From positions 388,596-452,595 of the forward strand of contig MEHQ01002031.1 in NCBI GenBank assembly GCA_008828725.1: a stretch of 64,000 nt of DNA. The letters are read 5' to 3'. Position numbers and translations under genes: made by a program. This DNA comes from Saccharina japonica (lineage: Eukaryota > Sar > Phaeophyceae > Laminariales > Laminariaceae). Positions 25,789-37,500 of this stretch are shown in pieces; positions within the stretch are counted from its first letter, which is position 1; the number at the start of each line of letters is the position of its first letter. A model generated the notes under the pieces. That model was not told the origin of the DNA and made no database searches. It saw nothing but the letters and a program-made list of their open reading frames with translations.

Positions 25789-26268
25789 GCTACTACTGCT
25801 ACTACTGCTACTACTGCTACTACTACTACTAGTGCAACATCGCCATTGTGACTACTGTAGATTGGAAGGTTTTGGCATGGCCATGGCGGCTTCGGTGTGA
25901 CGGGTGCGCGAAGACTAAGATTGCGCACACTCGACTGGCATTGTGGGAACGGTTGCACTGCTGCTCTGTGCCTGTTCCTTGGGTCGAGCTTCCGAACGTA
26001 CATACTTCCGAACGTGCATATGTACATTCGACTGAAGATGCTATGTCCTCATGACATTGGCCTTCTCGCGGCGTGATGTTGGATACTTCGGTTTGCTTTG
26101 CTTCGGTTTGCTTTGCTTTGTCGTGCAGAGTGCGAGCCGGCGGTGGCTATCACGTGCGAGTCAGGGACCTGCCAGCCCGGGGCGAATGGCTACACTTGCG
26201 GTAAGAGACAGAATGACCATTTCACCTTTTCAGGAGGGAAAACGTATATATCCGTATCACCTGACTGA
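15064..26268 (+). CDS. Secreted leucine-rich-repeat protein with EGF-like tail (nine exons)
   Basis: Exons read from the sequence: 15064-15715, 15858-15966, 17133-17222, 19686-19757, 21460-21531, 23142-23213, 23930-23971, 24818-24852, 26129-26268. All introns are GT-AG, the phases agree at every junction, and the sum is 1284 nt (427 residues plus TGA). The ATG lies in a CCCACCATG context. Residues 1-28 form a signal peptide. Residues 29-217 are a domain rich in short beta-type stretches and ending in a Cys-rich part (CDDCVEAWDAVC). Exons 2-3 carry an LRR N-cap (STCVGNG, CAFVDGD, LPGCFETF). Exons 4-6 are exactly 72 nt each, phase 2 at both ends, one LRR apiece (DLSYNGLEWLPVGAF, KLEALPEGLF, FLTSLPADIF). 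Exon 7 is the LRR end (LQCVPSS). Exon 8 is a 35-nt micro-exon (LSSDAILNGTC). Exon 9 is EGF-like (CEPAVAITC, CQPGANGYTCG). No membrane segment is visible. Exons of equal phase suit repeat gain by exon shuffling, as described for other brown-algal LRR families. Likely role is extracellular recognition (inference). Least certain are the exon-3 acceptor (17133 or 17145) and a possible alternative donor at 26201 leading to further exons. Confidence 0.8.
19924..20052 (+). repeat. 15-bp minisatellite in an LRR-gene intron
   Basis: About eight units of CATTCGGTAGAGCAT with single-base variants, between LRR exons 1 and 2. Because 15 is a multiple of three one frame stays open as a repeated HSVEH. No splice sites link it to the gene, so I treat it as intronic. 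Confidence 0.85.
20141..20224. repeat. Rep-E palindrome, copy 2
   Basis: TACCACTCTTGACCCGCAAT pairs with ATTCCGGTTCAGAGTGGTA. Lies in the intron between LRR exons 1 and 2. Confidence 0.7.
20809..21100 (+). mobile_element. Rep-A MITE copy in LRR-gene intron
   Basis: Left end GCGCGTGCTATGATAGAAG, right end CACCTCTACCGTACCATGCG. The middle carries a tandem (ATTAAAGT)n and the diagnostic GAGGTATAGAGCTTCTCAAG block. Confidence 0.65.
21594..21745. mobile_element. Rep-B MITE copy in LRR-gene intron
   Basis: Starts TTACAGGGGGGGGTATAGTA and ends TTACTATGGCCTCCCGTAA, with GGACCAACTATTG inside and a (TA)n run. Lies just after LRR exon 2. Confidence 0.7.
22263..22367. mobile_element. Rep-B MITE copy
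   Basis: TTACAGGGAACCATAGTAAA at the left, GTCCTATTTACTATGGCCCC at the right, with internal GGACCAAATATTGTGAGTAA. Intronic to the LRR gene. Confidence 0.75.
22750..22870. mobile_element. Rep-B MITE copy
   Basis: TTACGGGGGGGCATAGTAAG to ACTATGGTGTCCCGTAA, followed by TA. Intronic to the LRR gene. Confidence 0.75.
23437..23519. repeat. Rep-E palindrome, copy 3
   Basis: TACCACTCTGGGCGGGAAT pairs with TCTACGCCCAGAGTGGTA. The clearest member of the family; intronic to the LRR gene. Confidence 0.75.
24049..24340 (+). mobile_element. Rep-A MITE copy in LRR-gene intron
   Basis: ACGCGTGCCACGATGGAGGC at the left and ACCGCAGCATGCATC at the right. The internal block GGCCATGGAATTGTTCATCG is shared with 29693 and 62530. 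Confidence 0.75.
25705..25830 (+). repeat. (CTACTG/CTACTA)n microsatellite
   Basis: About 40 triplets of CTA/CTG type in the last large intron of the LRR gene. It opens a poly-Leu frame on one strand and poly-Val/Ala on the other; neither is a gene. Confidence 0.95.
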
Positions 26269-28564
26269 CTAATGAAAAATGTTACAGCACCGACCATCGG
26301 TTATAAGAGGTAGAGACTCAGGCTGCTGCGGTAGGGGGTTAGCTAGTGATTACGGCCTACGCCATAAGCGGCAGCCTCAACCATTGGCTGCTGGGGCAGG
26401 GTATGTTTCCGAAGCGCCATATAAGTAATAAGGAGGTTCACGCTCTTGCCAGGCGCTTGATAGATATCGAACTCGTCGTTCCTTCGATCGGTACGGTAGA
26501 TCACTCGATGCAAACAAACACGCAGATCCCAGCAATGATGATGTTCGCTTTGGCTGGCGGATTCCCGCTGAGACCTCCTCTGTGTATGGGGGTTGGTGTC
26601 TCATTTCACTGCTGTGTGGAAAACACGTGGTACGACGTATCGTATCGTACATACGTATACTTCATGGTGAATGTGTCCAACCATCGATTGGTAGGCCGTC
26701 TACAGCAGTCACACCGACTCGCCGACCGCGTGAAAGAGATGCCACCTCCTTTGTCTGCCGCCTTTTCCGCACAGCAGCAGTGTGGCACTCTCAATAGTGT
26801 AGATATCAGCCCACATGCTACTACTGCCAAAAAAAATCCAAGATGAGCAAAGTAAAAACATTTTGCACCCCGAAACATGGGCGAGGTGTCTCAAAAGTGG
26901 CTGAATACAATCTAACACGCCGGTCTTGCACGCGTTCTTTTTTGTGTTGTCGGTCCCCGCACGCGCAGAATAAAAAGGTGGGGGCGTCCTGCGCGGCATG
27001 GGACGCTGCCACGTACGCACAGCAAAATACACTCAAATTTCCTTTCAGAGTAAAGGTCCGCGCACCAGCAACGAAACTTCTACGGGCAAAGGCATCTGTA
27101 CTCTGGGTGTTTTCTTCGAGAGACCCGCTGAAATTCAGGTCTACCCTGTCATTGAAGCACGTGTACCAGCGTCGACCAGCGCATACTTTAGTATGAAGTT
27201 AGATTAGTATCGGACGGCGCGAACATCTCAACGCCATACGATCTGACGCCGAGCTCAGACTCCCCGTATGTGTGTTTCAAGTTGATGTCTGAGCGTGTTG
27301 CCCTGTTTGTGTAAGCGATTTGGATGTCTCGCACTGCATAGGGGTTCGACGGTATTGAGGTTGGGTGCCTCAAACTCTACAAGGAAGTGTCAGTATTAGT
27401 CTTCGCGCGCGATTGGATTTGTGTTGTATGATTTGTATAATTTGTATGATTTGTATGATTTGTATGATTTGTATGATCTGTATGATATGTATCATTTGTA
27501 TAAATTGTCTACGTATTTTGTATGATTTGTATGCGCAGCACAACACAACGTGACCGAGGAGTGTAGCACATCTACCGGTCACCCACACACAGTCTAGGAA
27601 GTTGTGGATGTACACCATAGAGAGGAGACACAACAAATACAGAGCCAAGGCCAAAAACAAAAATGTGTTCCCCAAACAAGGCCCGTCATACGAGTATATA
27701 GGGGCGGGGCGGGTTTCGATTACCGAGTACTGTATATCGGATACCGGTGCGGAAATATCGGCGGTGTTGCCGTCTTGTAGGAGGGGTATTCGGCATCAAG
27801 GAGCATAGTCGCACGGCTGCCTCTGTAGCAACTTCCGTGTGTGCCGGTGGCCAAGGCCTGGTGGATCCAATGCCGCGGTGTTTTCGAATAAATAGTTCCC
27901 AAGCTCTAGAGCAGAGGAGAGCAGTTTGTCTCTGCCCGAGGGGTGGGGGCATTATCTACAGGACCAAGTCGCCGTTGGGTTCGTGCGACGAAGCGCCCTT
28001 GGAGTGTCCAGTCAGAAGTTTGATGGCCTTCGAGTACAAGGAAAACAATGATCTGGTCGGCAATTGAAGACTGTCGTAGGTAAATGGAACGGCTTACGTC
28101 TGTTTGTTGATGGTTTGCGGCCGTCCCAAGCAAAACGACCAGTTAACTGAAAGACCCCCGTGCTGATATGTAGTACCCTACAGCGAGACATCTTGCACTG
28201 CAGGGCTACAGGGGCGGTGGGATTTGTCTCTTCGTTTTATTTTTTCGTTTTTTTTACAGCGGCAGGTGCAGTAGCAATCGACACACGAAAACCTAAACAA
28301 ACGTACACTGTGACCTACAAAAATACCAGTAGTGCTGTCTCCTCCTTCATACAGTTGCCTAACATACAGCGAATGCGTCTATCCGGAACGCATCATATTA
28401 GTTGAGACACGGCTTCTCTCAATGAAGGAAAGACATGTGTGGGTGTCCTTACTACAGTAGATTGGCCAATGTCCCCGTCATCGCAATCAGCTGTGTCGGC
28501 AGGGAGGAGCTCTATATAGGGCGCAGCAACCATGGAACGAACCCGCTGGCTGAATAGTTTCGTC
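26269..28564. other. Convergent intergenic region between LRR and WSC-CAP genes
   Basis: Both 3' ends face this 2.3-kb spacer. It holds a decamer minisatellite at 27421-27535. The 166-codon frame at 26346-26846 could be 3' sequence of the LRR gene if the donor at 26201 were used, but it has no recognisable motif. Confidence 0.5.
27421..27535 (+). repeat. Decamer minisatellite TGTATGATTT
   Basis: About ten copies of TGTATGATTT and variants. The same decamer family occurs at 52380-52450 and 54255-54345. Confidence 0.9.
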
Positions 28565-31500
28565 CTAACACGAAGCGTCACGCTGATGTTGTAGCAGCTC
28601 CACTTCTTCGATAAGGCGGCCCACGATATTCCCGCTGTAAAAAGAGGTGGAAAGGATGGGATGAGCACGCGTGCACGAACGAGTAATCTCAAGAAGGCTG
28701 TTTTTCGAGGACAGTACGTATGAGGTTTGTTGTGTGTGGAGGAGTGCTACAATAATATGAAGGGGAGGGGGGGTCTGGCAGTTTGCAGCGTCCCCTCAAC
28801 TAGAGACCATTAAATGTGTTAGCATTCACACAGGGAAAACAAGAAACTGCGCTGGCTACGTAGTCTGACCGCAGTCTGCCATATCTGGTCGTGCAGGCTG
28901 CTATCTCTGTTCCATCGTACGCTCGCCCCCCTACGTGGTTATATTGCAGTTGGGCTTTGTATGTATGGCCTGCTCTCTCTACCAAAACCCCATTATTTCG
29001 TAAATTTAGGTAATCTCTCAATCCCTGACTGTGTCAAAAGCCAGAGTTTGGCATCACAAAAAAGAAGCGAGGGCCTGGCCTGGGCGACCCCCATCCACAC
29101 CCTACGGGGGGCAACAACTGAAAGCTAAAGATGCACCAGAGAGACAAGAATTAAAAAAAATCGGAAGTTCAGAGTTGCCGACCCTCGACGTTCTGCACCA
29201 AACACAAGAAACGTTGAACCACGCACGCATAAGACTGTGAGGGTGCACCCTAAACTTCTTCAGGACATATCTACGGTACTACAGTACCTCACCCGCAACA
29301 TAACGGAAAACAGACTCAATATGAAAAATCGCCAGGGTCTACTACGTATAGGTGTACAAACAAATGAATGCTATTCTTCAACACATGGATGGATGGGATT
29401 CCAACGATAAGGCATACATGCTTTTTAAAGAGGCATGTATGCATTTCAAGACATGCGCCTTATTTGGGTACTTTCCTCGGTTCGGGAGGCCCGTCAGACA
29501 TAAAAAACGTTTGCCTCAGAAAGCAAAACAAAATGCTACCCCTACTACTACGCAGCACGGGTCGAACGCTGAAAGTAAAAAGTTGGTATGATACATTGAG
29601 GTGCACACCTGCCTTTCACATACTGTAGTTTTAGAAAAATAACTACTCGTACAGTACCTCAGTTTGGCTCAACAGAAGAAGAGTTTATCAAGACGCGTGC
29701 TACGATAGAGGTGGTCCCAGTGACACTTTCCGACCGAAAAATGTTCTGAATGATCGGGCTCCTTAACCCAAAATCGTCGAACTTTCATTGTTTTGTTGCA
29801 ATATTTTTCAATTGTATACTGAGGCCATAGGACTATTCATCGGGTATATAGCATTTTGTTCCCCCCTCCAAAATCAGTTTTTGACTTACTATTAGTATAG
29901 AGGTCCTCAAGTGACCACCCTCAGAAGGCAGCAACATGGCGCACCTGCATGCAGGCTACCGTACCATGCGTCTCAAGTGGCCTCGCGCACTATATACAGC
30001 GGAGCGGGCGACCGTTTCGTGTGCCGTGCACTGCACTGTATAAGGCGCAGCCCACCCGAGGCGAGGGTATACCCTCGGTCGAGTAGTATACCCTCGGTCG
30101 AGGCGCCTTCAGCGCGCAATTCCCAGCGGTGGTACGTACCCCCACGCCACGCATCAAGTTAACTGTAGCTTACGTTTGTTTTACATCACCAAGATGCGTA
30201 CGAGTGTATCCGCTTTCTTTATCGCCCACACGGTGTGAGCATGATTTGTCGCATTGTCAGCTGTATCCGTGTACTCACGGAGGGTCGTAGTGACAAACGA
30301 GGTACGTGTAGGGGGTCGCATCCACGCTGCACGACGCCAGAGCGCAGCCCAGGTCGGTCGTTGACTTCCACAGAACCTGCGTCGCGTGTACGCCGTACTC
30401 GGATACATTGTCTGCTTCGACTTCCCCTTCATCTGCACGTCAGTCGAGTGGAAACCCCGGGTACGAATACGGTGTACTGTTAATACGCCGCTCAGAGAAA
30501 AAGGCGTAAACAATGGAGTAAAGTGGCATCTACAGTAGTAACGCGGTGATCCACATGCCATTAACTTCCCCGGTGATCCACTGAGCACGCGGTGATCCAC
30601 TACGGCACCCTGCGGTGGGATTGAGACACGGGTACGACGATGGCATTGACCGTCCACCTTTCTTGCCCACTCGTCGTTTGAGCACGATACCGACGGGCTA
30701 CAGACGGGATACCGACGGGATACCGACATGATACCGACGGGATACCGACGGGTGCTACGATAGAGGCGTAGGAGGTATACCTTTTTTTGGCTGAAACGTT
30801 TTCTGAATGACCTATTAAGGGCTCCTTACCTTAACCCAAAATCGGCATAATAATTGCATAGTTACAGTAGGCAATGGGATTGATTGTTCATCGGGTATGG
30901 TATACTTCTATTATATAACACACTTATTCTCCTCCAAAATCAGTGTGCAGGCTACTGCAGGTATAGAGCTCCTCGAGTGATTACCCTCAGAAAAAAAAAC
31001 GTGGAGTGTGCACCTCTACCGTAGCATGCGTGTACCGACAGGGGGGTCGAGAGGATCGGGGCATCGAGCGCTTGATGTTATATTGGCGTGTCATCGTAAG
31101 AACCTTCTGTAGCACGAACACCAGTAGTAGAGACAAATACCGAGAGTAGTAGGGGCGACCGGGGGGGGGTGCTCGTGTCGTGCGTGCCGTAGCCGTATGA
31201 CCATAGACCTTCGCGTCCCTACAATGCTGAGACGGAGCACGTTGGTGGTTTCGCTAACCAGGTAAACATTGCTTGCACCAAGCGCGGAGCGAAACGTGAG
31301 GTGCTGGGTCAATCGCAAGAGGGGTGAGCTGCACCCTACTAAGAACCGCTTGTGAGGCGGACTTGCATATGCACGACAGCCTCTAATATATTGGAGACCG
31401 GGGGGTCTTTATCACCGCCGGGTGTCCATAAACAAAAACACCACAACAACAAGTCGCACAATAAATTATGGTTTCCGTAATATTTCCGTACACTTGGTCT

Positions 31501-34500
31501 GTAATGCGGCAAATCAACATGCTCTGCATACAGGGGGTCAAACCCTTCCTAGGCCGGTAACGCGTACGCTTGTTGTTGTTTACAGCCGTGCCCGACTACA
31601 ATATATCTAAAGAAAAAGTAAATAAAAATAAGGTGTGGGGTCGCATGCTACGTACGGTAGAGGTGCGCCGTGTTTTTGCCTCATAAGGGTGGTCACTTGA
31701 GGAGCTGAATGCCTCACCCTAGAACTGTTTTCGGAGGGAAACTAAAGTGCTATCGTATATTACCTGATGAATAATCCTGTGTGTGGCCTCACGTACAAAA
31801 ACGAAAAATAGTGCGCACAAAGAACGAAATCCCGCGATTCTGGACCAAGGAGGGCCCACCGTTCCGAAAACAAATCAGCCAAAAAACGGTATACCTCCTC
31901 TATCGTAGCACGCCTCTGAGGTCGAAAATGGGTTGGATTGCTTGGCAGCTATAGGTAACCTTGCAAAACTATCGCCTCCCTGAACAGAACTACGACGCCA
32001 TACATGCACACACCCTGTAGCATGCACGACCAAACTATCACGCGCAGCTTGCGAATAGTATTTCCGACGAAATCCATTTCCGACGAAATCCTCGATCTTC
32101 CAGCCGTTGTGTTTTTTTTTCATTTCTACAAAACAAAAACTCACTCACAGAGCAAGCTCATGGCCATCCCGGGCGTGTAGCAGCTTTCGGAGCCCCAGCA
32201 CATGAACAGGTTCTCGCCATAGCCGTTGCGAGCGTCGACGCTACTGTGAAAGAACTCGCCGCACGCAGTTGACAGGGCATCAGCGTGAACCTGCATAGAA
32301 ACATTGACATTTGTCACCAACAGACGGAAGTGCCGTAAACACCCCCCCCGCCCCGCGTAAAATTCCAGGGAGGGTGTTCACAAAAGACCGCATGGATAGG
32401 ACAGTACGAGGTGTAACATTTGATGGAGAGGATCGCCCCGTGTGATTCACAGCAAGGGCGCCTAGCGCACACACACCAGGCCAAAACAAAACGGACGTGT
32501 AGACGATATAGCAAAGCGGCTTTTGATGTACGAGCGCTGATGCATGCTACGACGGTAGAGGTGCACCTGCATACAGTACATGTTCTGAGGGTGCTATGGT
32601 CGCTTGAGGAGCTCTATTATTCACCCGAAAACTGGTTTTGAACGAGAATAAAAGTGGTATATACACGATGAACAATATTGTGACTGAAGAATACCATGAA
32701 CAATATTGCAACACAATAATGAAAGTCAGAAGATTTTGGGGTAAGAAGCCGCTTGGTGCACCGAAACAAATTATGAGGCCATGATATGCCTTGTGGGGGT
32801 GACGCCTTATTTTCTGAGCTCTTCACACTGAGGAGCTCAATATGCCACTACACGATGTCACCCGAAACACGCCTTCTCGAAGAAGTTTGTTTCGCGCAAC
32901 CCCCGACCAGCATTTGTATGCGCTGGATGCGCTGGATGCGCTGAATGCACTGTATGGGCTGTATGCGCTGTATGCAATGTATGCAATGTATGCAATGTAT
33001 GCGCTATATGCGCTGTATGCGATATGTTCACTTTATACGCTAGTCCTCAAACAAATATACCTATACTAATTGTACAGTAACAACCGGTGGTAGTTGCTCA
33101 CTTAAGGAGCTCAACCGATCCCAGTGACAAAATACTGCCTCAGAAGGCAAAAACTATCTGAAAAACGCCTACCTACTACCGTGGGGGGGGGGGCGCCTTA
33201 AGAAGCTCTCTATACGACCCAACAGAATATGACAAACCGTAGAATCAAGAGATGGGCAACACTATAGCAACACATGCTGAGGTGGCGAGGTGCGCCAATT
33301 TGTTTCTGGGGGGTGGTCACTTGAGGACCTCTGTAACCTCACCCGCAAACTGATTTTTCAAGAATTTGTTTTTTAAACATCCCGATGTGAAAAACCCCCA
33401 TGACCCAGGTATACGCAAAATCATACCGCAAAACAAAAACGGGTGGCATTCCGAATATTTCGGTTCAAAAGGAGTCTCCCGTCCCTCAGAAAACATTTCA
33501 GCCAAACAATGCTGCCCCAATCATAGGGTATACAACGAATACCATTGTAAAACAGAAAATATTTTTTGTCGACATTGGATGTTTCACCGATTAAGACACG
33601 GCGGTCGGTAATTGTTTTCGCCAAAACTGTGCTACAACTGTCATTACCTCTACCGCAAATAGTACGCATCATGATTGAAGAAGAAGTACACCATACGAGC
33701 CCTCTAGTCTTGGGTTATACTGTAGACTTTGCGTACCCTAGGCTTGTGGCTTACCATTGCTGAGGCGGCCACCTCGTCGCTGTACACCAGAGGCTTCGCG
33801 TTGTGCAAGCACCTGCAATCGGCGCGAGGAAGAGGCGCAAAGCGGGCATAAAACGGGAGCTCAAACGACGAGTACGGGGATACATGACGAGAGGCGTAGC
33901 TGATTTTCACCACGGACGATGGCGGTAGGTCCGGGATGCCAGAGATGGGGGGCGCTTGCCTTAGACCCGTGCTACGATGGAGGGAGTACCTTTTGGATAA
34001 ACTATTTTCTGGATGACAGCACGGCTCCTTAGGGCCCATATTAACGAGTATAAAAATAAATTCAATTTGGGAAAAACAAAATCAAACTCGCTTTTCATTG
34101 GTCAACACACGCACCAGCAACCCCCAAGATCCTAATATTTGGTGCTGGTACGCGTGTTGACCAATGAAAAGCGGATTTGATTTTTTTTTCAAATTGAATT
34201 TTTTCTTTCTTCTTTAAAACGGGCCCTTAACCCAATATCGTATGGAGGTCATGGCATTATTATCCGTGGTATACCTTAAGGCCATGGCATGGTTCATCGG
34301 GTTTCACTTTGCATATTTGGCAAACTAAGTTTCTGGGCGAGTAATGAGCTCCTCAAGCTAGGAGCCCTAGAAAAAACGATGTAGCCCTCTACCGTAGCAT
34401 GCCTGCATCCACCGATCCACCATTGCAGACAAATCTAAACAAAATATTCAGATTCATTAGAATCTCGCGCGCTTGCCTGGCCTCGTTGTGCAGAGAGAGC

Positions 34501-37500
34501 AAACTCTCTTCCGGAGACGGAGCGTCGGCTGTAGCAGCAAGGAGGGGAGGGACATATAGTGGAGTTGGTGGTGAATTTGGTGACGTTGTTACCGAAGAAG
34601 GTGCAGGGGAACTGGCCCGAGGAAGGGCCGTCGCGTTAGCCTGTGCCGGTGTCGGCGGAGTGGGCGCACGCGCAACAGACCTCAAAAGAGGAACCGGGAT
34701 TGAGATAGTTGGAACACCCGTGCTAAGGGAGGGTGCATCCGGGGTTTTCGGTGCAGATGTGCCCCCCTCCCCTGTGAACCGGAGAGGATTTGGTATGTTC
34801 TCGTCGCCACTACCTGCGAGACCAGCGAGTACGGGCGACATTGATTGGTTAGAAGTTGGATTTTCTTTTGGCGACGCCTGATACGGTGGTAAAGGTAACG
34901 GTAACGGTAACGGTAACACTGCTGCTGCTGCTGTAGTAGCACGGACATTGTTCGGAGGCTCCTTTTCTGACATGTGGGAAGCCTTATGGCCTCTCCCAAC
35001 CGCCGTTTTTTTTCCCCCCCCATAAAAACGTTGTCAAAGCCAAGCTCCGATACACAATCCCATGAGCCTAAAGGTAGCGTAAACAATAATTGTGAACTGC
35101 GCACGTTTGGATCCAAATATACTGGGTTCAGTATAGCTTTCCTCAGTCTATAGGAGCCCCCATCAGTGGCGAAATTGTGGGGTCAGAAGTGCAACCAGCC
35201 CCCCATCAGTGGGGAAATATTGGGGTAAAAAACGCATCCAACCCCTACCATAGCACGCCTCTTTCTATGGTCAGCAGTCGGCAACGCTCAGCATCGGACG
35301 AGTTCTGCCCATCGCCACGATGCGTCTGGGTGGGGGGGGGGGAATACCTGCGGTAGCCAACAAGCGATTACAGCTCTCCAACGCAAAAGCACTGTTGTTG
35401 CCAACAGTTTTCTTCAAGAAAATAAGTTGGCATTTTTCATAATCTCACCACGGATCAACAAACAGGTTTCTTCACACGAAACTACTGTAACTTGTGTCTC
35501 ACCACGAATTAACATGCAGGGTGCAGCTCTGGAGTCATTGCACGAGACGCCCGATTCCATGATAGCGGCCGCGCAACACTCATCAGCGCCGTGATACGAC
35601 CCGCCCACCGTCGCACACCCGGTGCCCCCACACGTCCCGCACTTTTCGACGCAGCACACGTCACCGAACCGAATGCCCGCGATGCCGTCGGCGCACCACG
35701 CGTCCGCCGATTTGCTTGGCGGCCGTGTGCCGGCAGCTTGAGGCCAAATCGTGGAAGAAGCCATCCACAGACTGAACGGAGCAGGCGTGGGGTTGTTCGT
35801 CGGCCAGTAGGCCACGTGGGTGGGGGGAGAGGGGGCGGGTGTCGCTGCCGTCGGGAGTGCCCCATCGGCGTAGATAATTTCGTGCAGGTCGAACGCCAAG
35901 TCTCCGCCTGCACATGTGGCAGGTTACACGCGCGTTGTGTGTGGAGCACATATATACCGAGGGGACCTTTTGTCATCACGAATTATGAGCGGCATATTGG
36001 TTGGGCCAGGTGCGGAGCTCGCTACCATCTCAAGCATTGGCGGCGACGGTCATCTTGTTGTGAATTGAGCACTTCCTGCGAACGTAACGGTGTCCGACAT
36101 ACCAGTTATATACCGAAGTATAGATGTATTGCTGTGTGTACTCAGCAACGAAGGTTCCAAGCCTTGGTGGTGTGATGCATGATTTCAGGTAGGCCCGTCT
36201 TCAAGTCTGAACGCGGCAGAGGCTGCCATTTCCACGTGTTTGTATAGATACCATAAAATACGATACCCTCAGTCTGCGCGTCTTGGGTGTGTACGTACTG
36301 GGTGTGTGCGTATTGGGTGGGGCACAGTACTCTTCAAGTGGAGAAGAATTTAAGAAGGATTCCATGTGCTACCCCTACCGTAGCACCCCGCACAATGGTC
36401 ACCACGCACAATGGTTAGGACCACGCACAATGGTCACCACGCACAATGGTCAGGACCACCCACAATGGTCACCACGCACAACGGTCACCACACACAACAC
36501 GGTCACCACGCACGATAATCAGGACCACGCACAATGGTCACCACGCACAGTGATCACTGCGCACAATGGTCAGGACCGCGCGCAATGATCACCACGCACA
36601 ATTGTCACCGCGCACAATGGTCAGAATCACGCACAATGGTCACCACGCACAGTGATAAGGATCACGCACAATGGCCACCGCGCACAATGGTCAGAATCGC
36701 GCACAATGGTAATTATCACGCACAATGGTCACCACGCACAATGGTCAGGACCGCGCCCAATGGTCATGACACCACGCACAATGGTCACGTCCCGCGGAAT
36801 GGTGCGTCTTTGACTCACCGCACATGGCGTTGCCGTCGCCAAGGCACGTGTACTCGCACCTACCGACGCCGTTGCGGGTCGGGTCGCCGCCGTCCTTGTG
36901 TCCACACCAGCACTGGCTACCGTACTGGAGGCCCATAAACGTGGCACCGCCTTCGACCGCGCAGTGCTCGTAGCAGCGCTGGAGTATGGCGGGGAGGTGG
37001 GACGGGTAGGGAACGAGACCACATGTCGGAAACAAGTGTTCCCTGCTTTAAGTGCGATAGGAATGGCACTCTTTGACCAAACATGTTGTGACTGACTATT
37101 ACCGACTATTACTGACTATTACTGACTATTACTGACTAATACGGACTATTACTGACTATTACTGTCTATTACTGACTATTACTGACTATTACTGACTACT
37201 ACCGACTGTTACTGACTATTACTGACTGTTACTGACTATTACTGACTATTGCTGACTATCACTGACTATTACTGACTATTACTGACTGTTCCTGCCTGTT
37301 CCTGGCTTTATGACTGTTACGGACTATTATGAAGGGACCATAGTAAACACTAGTAAATAGGACCAAATATTGTTAGTAAAAAGAGGTAAATGTATAGGTG
37401 TTGGTGTGTACCGTAGGTCGTATTCACTATGGTCCCCCGAAAGAAAAATTAATATGTTTTTCCGTCACTGACTGTTACTGACAGTAACTGACAGTTACTG

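Noticed and set aside
25697-26027. Poly-Leu (plus) and Val/Ala-rich (minus) frames
   Set aside because: Translation of a CTA/CTG microsatellite; no start context, splice support or flanking protein sequence.
26346-26846. 166-codon plus-strand frame after the LRR gene
   Set aside because: No recognisable domain; long minus-strand frames overlap it. It could be 3' sequence of the LRR gene but nothing shows that.
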